Shown here piece by piece: positions 1-5,283 of a stretch of 5,283 nucleotides of DNA. The translations under genes and the position numbers were made by a program. Position 1 is the first letter of the stretch, and the number at the start of each line of letters is the position of its first letter. This DNA is from ARS98 sp030744725 (GTDB lineage: Bacteria; Planctomycetota; Planctomycetia; Pirellulales; Pirellulaceae), in NCBI GenBank assembly GCA_030744725.1, contig JASLPZ010000435.1:1-5283 (forward strand), written 5' to 3'. Under the pieces are notes generated by a model that was not told the DNA's origin, did not search any database, and worked only from the letters and a program-made list of their open reading frames with translations.

Positions 1-942
1 CCCCGTCGAGCGCAATACGTTTTCTCCGACCTGGTCACCGCGCAAGTGTGCCAGCACTGCCAGATGGGCCCACGCGCGCGGTTCGCGGACGTTGACTTCC
101 AAAATTTCTTGTAAGACCGCGCCCGCCTGTTCGTAACGTTCGGCGTCGATGTGATGGTCGGCCACCATGATCAGGCTGTCGATGTGATGCGGATTGCGAG
201 CGAGCGCCGCTTGCAGATGCCCGTCGGCCTTTTCCGCGTCGCTGGAGGCGAAAGCCTGTGCCAGCCCAAAATAGATATCGGGATCGCTCGTGTCCTGTTT
301 CAACGCCATGCCAAACTCTTCTGCCGCCAGCTGAAAGTCATTCTTGTCCAGCGCCAACTGGCCGGAGGCAATGTAGGCATCCGTGTAACTTGGAACGCGT
401 TTCTTGACCGCAGTGTAGACGCCATCAATGATCTTCTTGGGATCCGCGCCGCGAGATAAATAGTAGCGTCCCAAGGCAATCCGGCTGGCCGGGTCGCTAT
501 ATCGCCAGCTGTTCCCGTCCGTGAGCACGTCAATCTCGTCAAGCAGCTCTTGGGCTCGATCCGACTGACCGTTATGCCGCAGCACCCTGCTACCGATCCA
601 CCGGAGCCGGACGCTGGTCTTGTAGCGCTGGAGGGCCGCTTCGAGAGTGACCAGGGCGTTTTCGTGGCGTCCTGTGATCAAGTCAGCACGGATTTTCAGC
701 AGCCGCCACGTTTCGCTGTATTGACCGTCGTCGATGGCAAGCTGCGCGGCGTCGGAGCACTCTAGGTACTTGCCTGTTTTGAACATCGACACCGTTTCGC
801 TGAGATCCGCCGCCAGTAGGACTCTGGGACCCAGCAGCCCCGCAGCCGGTATCCCACAAGCCAGGGTCACACCCAAAAGGAGGAGCGACCGAGCGATTCG
901 ATTACCTGCGGGTGATCCCCCCTGTTGCAACGAAACCGACAT
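1..942 (-). CDS. Secreted TPR-repeat protein, 3' end cut by window edge
   Basis: The frame is open from an ATG at 942 to the left edge (314 codons, no stop), so the C-terminus is missing. The N-terminus has arginines at 15 and 18, then a hydrophobic stretch (about 19-45) ending LLAA-D, consistent with a Sec signal peptide cut after Ala45. The Cys29 context (TLAC) is a poor lipobox. The rest is helical with TPR-like pairs at roughly 80-113, 186-219, 221-252, 254-286 and from 288; conserved-type positions include the 'GQLALDKNDFQLAAEEFGMAL' stretch (around 194-214) and 'YEQAGAVLQEIL'. TPRs are protein-protein scaffolds, here probably periplasmic. Long planctomycete TPR proteins of this look can carry a C-terminal peptidase-MA-like domain, but that part would lie outside the window and is only a guess. 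GGAGAGG at 952-958, nine bases before the ATG, supports the start. The gene appears to have its own promoter (1083-1111). Coding status is secure; function is not known. Confidence -1.
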   Translation of the reverse strand, partial: MSVSLQQGGSPAGNRIARSLLLLGVTLACGIPAAGLLGPRVLLAADLSETVSMFKTGKYLECSDAAQLAIDDGQYSETWRLLKIRADLITGRHENALVTLEAALQRYKTSVRLRWIGSRVLRHNGQSDRAQELLDEIDVLTDGNSWRYSDPASRIALGRYYLSRGADPKKIIDGVYTAVKKRVPSYTDAYIASGQLALDKNDFQLAAEEFGMALKQDTSDPDIYFGLAQAFASSDAEKADGHLQAALARNPHHIDSLIMVADHHIDAERYEQAGAVLQEILEVNVREPRAWAHLAVLAHLRGDQVGENVLRSTG

Positions 943-1076
943 GCCTCAATACCTCTCCGGGCCTTCACTCACGTCCCTGCGTTTGGGAAAACCCAACGCT
1001 TACATCGTACTGGTTTTCCGATCGGCCGCTCTGGCATCTTCATGCGCCGGCTCTGCCTGACGAGCAACTTACTCGT
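943..1076 (-). promoter_or_regulatory. Structured 5' leader of the TPR gene, candidate cis-regulatory RNA
   Basis: If transcription starts near 1076, the TPR mRNA has a leader of about 134 nt. Three hairpins can be read in the minus-strand RNA: ACGAG/CTCGT with a 7-nt loop (1060-1076), GCAT/ATGC with a tetraloop (1034-1045), and a strong one at 979-999, GCGTTGGG paired with CCCAAACGC (one bulged A) around a TTTT loop. GGAAAACC (1012-1019) is also perfectly complementary to GGTTTTCC (986-993), which lies inside the third hairpin, so the two folds exclude each other. The Shine-Dalgarno (952-958) lies about 20 nt downstream of the hairpin. No known riboswitch class is recognised. The start site is inferred, and some hairpins of this size occur by chance. 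Confidence 0.35.
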
Positions 1077-1082
1077 GACATT

Positions 1083-1111
1083 ATTGTATCCCAGCGGACC
1101 TCACACGCCAA
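1083..1111 (-). promoter_or_regulatory. Sigma70-like promoter for the TPR gene
   Basis: Read on the minus strand, TTGGCG (1106-1111, 4 of 6 to the -35 consensus) is followed after exactly 17 bases by TACAAT (1083-1088, 5 of 6 to the -10 consensus). Transcription would begin near 1076 and run into the TPR gene. It is the best promoter match noticed in the 943-1466 gap and points the right way. No extended -10 is present. Planctomycete promoters often deviate from the E. coli consensus, so this remains a prediction. Confidence 0.45.
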
Positions 1112-1466
1112 ATTTCGCTTTTCAGGCAGGTTCCGATTTTTGCATAAAACGGGTCTCTAGGCCGTGATTAAGCGAAGCGAAGTTCCGGTAGTAGGGCACG
1201 AGGAACGAACGCCTAGGGCGCGATCCCTTTTCTTGTCCAGGTCCTTTCATTGGCTTGCGGGCCGGCGCTTCCGGAAATGACCACCGACCCATCAGGAACA
1301 CAAGATTAATGGGGTCTGGTCGAGCCCAGCGGGACACTGCCAGTTATTGAACGAGCTCATTTCAACACCGAGGCAGACACCTTCTTGCTGACAGGCGAAA
1401 GGCTTGCTGACAGGCGAATGGCTTGCCGGCAGGCAAATGGCCGAATTGCAGACGACGTCTTCGGCT
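1112..1466. other. Intergenic stretch without a convincing gene
   Basis: Between the kinase stop and the TPR promoter there is no reading frame with both a ribosome binding site and protein-like composition. A 71-codon minus-strand frame (1122-1337) starts at GTG and shows no recognisable domain. The stretch holds the 19-bp tandem repeats described separately, an ATTAATGGGGTCTGGTC segment (1305-1321), and a short GCGAA reiteration near 1173-1183. I found no strong hairpin followed by a T-run on the minus strand, so the kinase terminator is not identified; the best is ACGG/CCGT followed by TTTT around 1148-1164, which is weak. Confidence 0.6.
1384..1440. repeat. Three tandem copies of a 19-bp repeat
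   Basis: Copies lie at 1384-1402, 1403-1421 and 1422-1440 without spacers. Copy 1 is CTTGCTGACAGGCGAAAGG. Copy 2 differs from it at one base (GAATGG for GAAAGG). Copy 3 differs from copy 2 at three positions and contains the self-complementary core TGCCGGCA. The array starts 26 bases beyond the kinase stop. It is not in a coding frame that I can support. It may be a small minisatellite, a binding-site array or an mRNA 3' structure; copy 3 resembles a REP-like GC-rich palindrome. Confidence 0.85.
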
Positions 1467-4367
1467 CTAGCAAAACTCACTTCGAAGTGCGGCGGACAGA
1501 CGTGATACTTCCTCGGCAAGCTTGATGCTCTCGGCTTCGGCACCTTCCAGCTTGCTCTCTTTGCCCATTCGCTCCAAGACCCGAGCGATGGCTGCGACTT
1601 CGCTTGCTCCAAATATCTCAGCCGAGCCCTTAAGTGTGTGAGCCGTGAGCCGCAGTGATTTCGCATCCGCCGTCTGCACTGAAGATTCGACTGCTTCGAG
1701 CATCTTGGGCAACTCCTCAATCAGAAGTTCTGCTACCTCCTTCATTGCCGAGGACCCACCGACGATGCGACTTTCTGCCTTGCGAAGATCGATGTGGGCT
1801 TCATTCGAATCCGCGCTGGTCGTGTGCTTCCCTTGACGTTCTTGCTGCGATACTCGGCGAGCGGTTGATGGAAAAGCAGACGATGCGTACTTCTCGATAA
1901 TCGCGTACAGTTCATCCGACGCAATGGGTTTCGCGACGTAATCGTCCATTCCCGCCTCCAGGCATCGCTGCCGATCGTCGCTCATGGCTGCCGCGGTCAT
2001 CGCGATGATCGGCGTATGGGACCCATCCTCTTGCTCTCGAATGATGGCCGTCGCTTCGTACCCATCCATCTCTGGCATCTGTATGTCCATAAGCACCATG
2101 TCGAAGACGTCCGTTGCAAACATGTCAATGGCTGCCTTCCCGTTTACGGCAAGTTTGATGTCATGGCCCCATGATTCGAGCAAGCCCGTCGCGACCCGCT
2201 GGTTAATGGCACCATCTTCCACGAGAAGAATTCGAAGCTTGCGGTCATGCGCTCTCTGTCTTTCCATTGTGAGAGTCGGCACAGGTCTGGCTGATTTGTT
2301 GATGATGCGCAAGACCGCTTCCGAGTTGGTTGCCGGCGATGGAGTTTCGGAGGTTCCGATCCCAAATTTTGCTGTGAAATGAAACGTCGTGCCTGTTCCG
2401 ACTTTGCTCTCCAGCCACATGCGCCCTTGCATCATGCTGACCAACTGGTTTGATATTGTGAGCCCAAGGCCCGTACCGCCATAACGGCGCGTCGTGGAAG
2501 AATCTGCTTGGGCAAACTGATCGAAAATGCCTGCCTGGTTTTCCGGCGAGATGCCGATCCCAGTGTCTCTGATGGTAAAGTGAAGCGTAGTTGGTGACTC
2601 TGTTGGGGAGTCGCGTGTCACGCTGATGATCACTTCGCCCGATTCAGTGAACTTGATCGCGTTGCCAACGAGGTTCACGATGATCTGTCTGAGACGCCCG
2701 GGGTCGCCGGCGAGGTTGTCCTCCAATTCGGGATCGATGTGGCAAGCAAGTTCTAGCCCTTTTTGATCTGCCGCGGCGGCCAAGGTCTTGACCGTCTGAC
2801 CGACGGTCTCACGGAGGCTGAAGTCGATCGTCTCGAGAAACATCTTTCCAGCTTCGATCTTCGAGAAGTCGAGGAAATCGTTAAGTAAATGCAGCAGCGA
2901 AGCCGCTGAATCCTGGACCATATGTAAATAGTTGTGTTGCTCCGACGTCAGAGGCGTGTTGGACAAGAGTTCCGTCATGCCGATGATCCCGTTCATTGGC
3001 GTACGGATTTCGTGACTCATGTTGGCAAGAAAGTCACTCTTCGCACGGCTGACCGCTTCGGCGGCTTCTTTTGCCCGCCGTAGCTCGGCTTCGGCTTGCT
3101 TGCGCAACGTAATGTCCGTGATACTCGCCCGAATGATACGACGATCGCTGGAAGGCAAGCGGACGAGGCGCACTTCGCAGGGGATCGGCTCGCCTTGGAC
3201 GTTGCAGTGCATCCACTCGAATACGACGGTCTCACCGTCCAATGCTCGCCCAATTTTCTCGTTTGCCGAATCCAAGGAGGTTCGTCCATCGGGCTGCGTG
3301 CCTGGGCTCAAGGCAACGGGATTCATCTTCAGGAACTTCTCGCGAGACAGGCCGAAAAGTTGCAAGGCGTTTGGATTGCCTTCGATAAACGTGCCTGCAT
3401 CAATGTCGAGCAGGAGGATGGCTTCGGTCGCGTGTTCGACAAGCGTCTTGAATCGTTGCTCGCTTTCGCGAAGTGCTTGTTCGATCTGTTCGCGTTCAGA
3501 GATCTCAGTTTTGAGCTGCGCGTTGGACGTCCGAAGCTCGGAAGTGCGTTCCTGTACCCGCATATCAAGCTGGCGCGAAGTGTGTTGGAGACGGCCGATG
3601 ACCAATGTCATTCCCAGAACCGCGGCGGTGCCAAAGATGGTAAACAGAAGCAGTGTCTGCCCAAGACTCGACCATGTTCGAGCCACTGTCGTTTCCATTT
3701 GCATTGCTACTTCGAGCACACCACGCACATCGCCGACCTTCCAGTCGTCCTTTGGCGTATCGGGATGCGAGTTGTGGCAATCGATGCAACTTGCTCTCAT
3801 GCGGTCTGCGGTTGCGTACCGCAATGTCAATCGGCCGTTGACTTCTTCGACACGAGAGAAGGGGCTATCGGGATTCGCGGAGAGTGCCTTCCATGCATCC
3901 TCGGCGAACGAATCACGTAATCCGCCGACGTTGTCGCGCCCGGGAAAGGGGTAAGGACTATAGAGGTACGTTGCCATGTCTGGGCCCGCAACGCCGATCT
4001 GCTCGCCTAACTTCATGCTCAGCGTGGCAGGTAGTGGGATCGCACCTTCGCGATCGTGATAGTCGTGCGTAACTTCAATGCCATGCTCGCGAACTCGTTC
4101 GACGACTTCCGAGCTGTAGAGCGATCGAAATGTTGCCAGGGCTTCGGAATAGGCACGCGCGTTTTCCAACGCAATCGACTTGGCAATTACAGAGTGTGCA
4201 TACGATTGGTGCCATAACAATAACACGGTGGCACTGGCAATCAGCAGCGTGAGCACCAAGACAGTGTGCTTTAGCAATGCGTTTGTGAAAGCGGCAAGGA
4301 TCGATTCGAACCAGCCACGTCCAGCGTGCGAGGGCTCTCTATCGAGTTGCTGTGGCTCTCGGGACAT
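1467..4367 (-). CDS. Hybrid sensor histidine kinase with periplasmic c-type haem (Tll0287-like/DUF3365) sensor, PAS, receiver and Hpt
   Basis: This is a 966-residue inner-membrane kinase. Domain order: TM1 (about 35-53); periplasmic Tll0287-like sensor (about 60-230) with haem-c motif CIDCH (Cys194, Cys197, His198) and the family's following 'HPDTPKDDWKVGDVRGVLEV' block; TM2 (about 235-258); signalling coiled coil (260-300) with no evident HAMP; PAS (about 301-421); HisKA with phospho-His452 (NMSHEIRTP); HATPase_c with Asn569, DTGIGIS from Asp601 and GGTGLGL 630-636; receiver (about 711-826) with acidic Glu717/Asp718, phospho-Asp761, Thr791, Lys813; Hpt (about 860-966) with His910 (AHTLKGS). 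All relay residues are intact, so His452 to Asp761 to His910 to an external regulator is expected. No cognate regulator is in the window. The ligand or redox signal is inferred from the haem motif. I chose ATG 4367 because TAGGA lies nine bases upstream; a TTG at 4385 (972 residues) lacks a ribosome binding site. Confidence 0.95.
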   Translation of the reverse strand: MSREPQQLDREPSHAGRGWFESILAAFTNALLKHTVLVLTLLIASATVLLLWHQSYAHSVIAKSIALENARAYSEALATFRSLYSSEVVERVREHGIEVTHDYHDREGAIPLPATLSMKLGEQIGVAGPDMATYLYSPYPFPGRDNVGGLRDSFAEDAWKALSANPDSPFSRVEEVNGRLTLRYATADRMRASCIDCHNSHPDTPKDDWKVGDVRGVLEVAMQMETTVARTWSSLGQTLLLFTIFGTAAVLGMTLVIGRLQHTSRQLDMRVQERTSELRTSNAQLKTEISEREQIEQALRESEQRFKTLVEHATEAILLLDIDAGTFIEGNPNALQLFGLSREKFLKMNPVALSPGTQPDGRTSLDSANEKIGRALDGETVVFEWMHCNVQGEPIPCEVRLVRLPSSDRRIIRASITDITLRKQAEAELRRAKEAAEAVSRAKSDFLANMSHEIRTPMNGIIGMTELLSNTPLTSEQHNYLHMVQDSAASLLHLLNDFLDFSKIEAGKMFLETIDFSLRETVGQTVKTLAAAADQKGLELACHIDPELEDNLAGDPGRLRQIIVNLVGNAIKFTESGEVIISVTRDSPTESPTTLHFTIRDTGIGISPENQAGIFDQFAQADSSTTRRYGGTGLGLTISNQLVSMMQGRMWLESKVGTGTTFHFTAKFGIGTSETPSPATNSEAVLRIINKSARPVPTLTMERQRAHDRKLRILLVEDGAINQRVATGLLESWGHDIKLAVNGKAAIDMFATDVFDMVLMDIQMPEMDGYEATAIIREQEDGSHTPIIAMTAAAMSDDRQRCLEAGMDDYVAKPIASDELYAIIEKYASSAFPSTARRVSQQERQGKHTTSADSNEAHIDLRKAESRIVGGSSAMKEVAELLIEELPKMLEAVESSVQTADAKSLRLTAHTLKGSAEIFGASEVAAIARVLERMGKESKLEGAEAESIKLAEEVSRLSAALRSEFC

Positions 4368-4376
4368 CAGGCGCCG

Positions 4377-4381
4377 TCCTA
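4377..4381 (-). promoter_or_regulatory. Ribosome binding site deciding the kinase start
   Basis: TAGGA on the minus strand sits nine bases before ATG 4367. The alternative in-frame TTG at 4385 lies upstream of this site and its own preceding bases (CACGAGACT) contain no Shine-Dalgarno. An in-frame TAG at 4398-4400 rules out any start further upstream. Confidence 0.6.
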
Positions 4382-4418
4382 CCAAAGTCTCGTGGCACTA
4401 CACGAAGAGAACGTCCTC

Positions 4419-4434
4419 CGCGCAGAACTGCGCG
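4419..4434. promoter_or_regulatory. Perfect inverted repeat in the kinase leader, operator-like
   Basis: CGCGCAG-AA-CTGCGCG has two exact 7-bp arms around a 2-bp centre. It lies 52 bases before the kinase ATG and about 17-32 bases past the candidate -10 hexamer. On DNA it has the geometry of a dimeric regulator site just downstream of a promoter. In RNA it would fold as a 6-bp stem with a 4-nt loop and no T-run, so it does not look like a terminator. An SD-like GGAGGA (4414-4419) overlaps its edge, with no usable start nearby. The symmetry is seen directly; the binding role is inference. Confidence 0.4.
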
Positions 4435-4450
4435 AATGTGCCAGTAAGAC

Positions 4451-4479
4451 ATCATACCGAATTGGCGTGACGTTACGAA
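4451..4479 (-). promoter_or_regulatory. Weak sigma70-like promoter candidate for the kinase
   Basis: TATGAT (4451-4456, minus strand) matches the -10 consensus at 5 of 6 positions. At 17-bp spacing the -35 position reads TTCGTA (4474-4479), only 3 of 6. Transcription would start near 4444, giving a leader of about 77 nt that begins shortly before the inverted repeat at 4419-4434. The imperfect palindrome at 4466-4477 overlaps the -35 region. The weak -35 keeps confidence low. Confidence 0.3.
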
Positions 4480-4709
4480 ACTTTTGCTTGAATCGCTGCA
4501 ATCAGCTTCACCGAGCCGAATCGCTCCGTCAAGTCTCTTCGAGGCAAGACGCGAACTGTACAGCGTTTTTTGCCAAAGGCCGCGCGGGCAGGACAGCTTG
4601 GTTCTGCAATGCCGTGGAATCAAGTGCTCGTGCTGATGGGCGAACCACGCAAGAAACATCGTTACATAGCGCGAGCCGAGTACTCATAACCTGTCGCCCG
4701 TACCTGGCA

Positions 4710-5195
4710 TCATTTGGCCGGCTGCGCTGCGCCGTTCGCCACTACGCTCATGATGTCCATCGTGGAGATGATGCCGAGTAGTCGGTTGTGGTCATCTGTC
4801 ACGGGTAAGCGATGGACGCGGTTTCGCATCATCGTCGCTGCTGCTTCAGAGATGCTGAATTCCTGGTGAATGGTCGCGACATTTGGCGTCATCTGTTCCG
4901 ACACCCGTTCAGATCCAAACGCGCGAGTCAACTGTTCGATCAGCCATTGCGGTTTCGTTTCGCTGGCCCGTCCCAGATTGTGAAGCTCATCGTCTATCTC
5001 GTGTGTCAAGTCGATCAAGTCACTCGTCGAGAGCATCCCAAGGCAGCGACCATGCGAATCAAGGACGGGCAAGGCAGATACGCGATTCTCGCAGATCAGG
5101 TCCAGGGCTTCGTGTAGTGTGTCATCTGGGTTGACCGACACGACCTGTCTGCTCATCACATCTTTGACGCGAAGCTGTTTGAATTGTTTGACCAT
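4710..5195 (-). CDS. Two-CBS-domain protein, probable adenine-nucleotide sensor
   Basis: A 161-residue soluble protein with no signal peptide or membrane segment. CBS1 spans about 8-64 (KDVMSRQVVSVNPDDTLHEAL ... VSALPVLDSHGRCLGMLSTSDL) and CBS2 about 97-153 (VSEQMTPNVATIHQEFSISEAA ... VHRLPVTDDHNRLLGIISTMDI). Both end in the G-x-x-S-x-x-D signature (Ser56/Asp59 and Ser144/Asp147), which in CBS pairs commonly contacts the ribose-phosphate of AMP, ADP or ATP. A linker (65-96) with acidic and amphipathic helices separates them. No catalytic or DNA-binding domain is attached, so it probably acts as a stand-alone Bateman module modulating a partner. The ATG at 5195 is supported by GAGGAGG (5206-5212), ten bases upstream. 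It is co-oriented with the kinase but 342 bases away, so an operon is doubtful. The ligand and partner cannot be read from the sequence. Confidence 0.93.
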   Translation of the reverse strand: MVKQFKQLRVKDVMSRQVVSVNPDDTLHEALDLICENRVSALPVLDSHGRCLGMLSTSDLIDLTHEIDDELHNLGRASETKPQWLIEQLTRAFGSERVSEQMTPNVATIHQEFSISEAAATMMRNRVHRLPVTDDHNRLLGIISTMDIMSVVANGAAQPAK

Positions 5196-5205
5196 GAGTG
5201 CTAAT

Positions 5206-5212
5206 CCTCCTC
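5206..5212 (-). promoter_or_regulatory. Strong ribosome binding site of the CBS gene
   Basis: GAGGAGG on the minus strand lies ten bases upstream of ATG 5195. It is the strongest Shine-Dalgarno in the window, stronger than those of the kinase and the TPR gene, which suggests efficient translation of the CBS protein. It fixes the start codon. Confidence 0.7.
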
Positions 5213-5247
5213 GATGAAATCATGTGCCAGATGGCGGACGGTACGAT

Positions 5248-5283
5248 TCACTTAAACTCCTGCAGCGCGCATGTGAAATCGAT
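5248..5283 (-). CDS. Possible last codons of an upstream gene (very uncertain)
   Basis: From the right edge one minus-strand frame is open for 11 codons (IDFTCALQEFK) and ends with TGA at 5248-5250, 52 bases before the CBS start. This is far too short to judge, and the other two frames also stop close by. If it were real, the CBS gene could be second in an operon. No sigma70-like promoter was noticed between 5196 and 5283. Confidence 0.12.
   Translation of the reverse strand: MDFTCALQEFK

Larger units (their letters stand above)
4368..4709. other. Gap between CBS gene and kinase, no gene seen
   Basis: This 342-base gap probably carries the end of the CBS transcript and the promoter and leader of the kinase. 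A 106-codon minus-strand frame (4339-4659) begins at an ATG without a ribosome binding site and runs out of frame into the kinase, so it is not called. Also seen: an 8-bp palindrome CTGTACAG (4556-4563) and an imperfect palindrome CGTGACGTTACG (4466-4477). There is no clear intrinsic terminator after the CBS gene; the only poly-T/A run (4565-4570) is on the wrong side of its small hairpin for minus-strand transcription. Confidence 0.6.

Noticed and set aside
151..765. Plus-strand and alternate minus-strand frames over the TPR region
   Set aside because: They are shadows of the minus-strand TPR frame, which is open for 314 codons with a signal peptide, TPR pattern, ribosome binding site and promoter.
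1122..1337. 71-codon minus-strand frame in the 943-1466 gap
   Set aside because: It starts at GTG, has no recognisable domain, is rich in Arg/Pro as expected for random GC-rich sequence, and overlaps no conserved-looking signal.
1441..1466. Inverted repeat GCCGA/TCGGC right after the kinase stop as terminator
   Set aside because: The stem is only 5 bp with a large loop and no following T-run, so it is too weak to call.
3019..3954. Long plus-strand frames of 311 and 274 codons inside the kinase
   Set aside because: They are antisense shadows of the kinase: Ser/Arg/Cys-rich, without domains, and opposite a frame with every kinase motif intact.
4558..4590. Possible terminator with an A/T run after the CBS gene
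   Set aside because: The homopolymer is on the 5' side of the hairpin for plus-strand transcripts and is an A-run for minus-strand transcripts, so neither strand gives stem followed by U-run.
4339..4659. 106-codon minus-strand frame between the CBS gene and the kinase
   Set aside because: There is no ribosome binding site before its ATG, the composition is not protein-like, and it overlaps the kinase start in another frame.
5213..5229. Sigma54-like TGGCAC on the minus strand upstream of the CBS gene
   Set aside because: The -12 part reads TTCA instead of TTGC, and the implied start would fall downstream of the strong Shine-Dalgarno, so it cannot drive this gene.

Overview
The window looks like a piece of a planctomycete-type genome, probably Pirellulaceae-like. 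The grounds are moderate GC (roughly mid-50s by eye), a secreted TPR protein and a two-CBS-domain protein of kinds common there, and a large hybrid sensor kinase with a c-type haem (Tll0287-like/DUF3365) periplasmic sensor. This placement is an impression from protein style, not a database result. All three genes lie on the minus strand, so in transcription order the window reads right to left.

From the right edge: about 90 bases upstream of the first gene hold at most the last codons of another minus-strand gene. Next comes a 161-residue protein made almost entirely of two CBS domains (4710-5195), with a strong Shine-Dalgarno. A 342-base gap follows (4368-4709). It holds a weak promoter candidate and a perfect 7+7 inverted repeat in the probable leader of the next gene. 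Then comes a 966-residue membrane-bound hybrid histidine kinase (1467-4367): TM1, periplasmic haem-c sensor with CxxCH, TM2, signalling coiled coil, PAS, HisKA, HATPase_c, receiver and Hpt. A 524-base gap (943-1466) has three 19-bp tandem repeats just after the kinase stop, then a sigma70-like promoter, then a leader of about 134 nt with several hairpins, two of which are mutually exclusive. The last gene (942 to the left edge, incomplete) is a secreted or membrane-anchored TPR protein.

The kinase carries a complete His-Asp-His relay in one chain but has no response regulator beside it. Its likely job is to read redox state or a small ligand through haem in the periplasm and pass phosphate to an unlinked regulator. 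The CBS protein is a plausible cytosolic adenine-nucleotide sensor. Shared orientation suggests proximity to the kinase, but the large gap argues for separate transcription. Nothing in the window is clearly a mobile element, RNA gene or CRISPR array. The least explained parts are the two intergenic regions.
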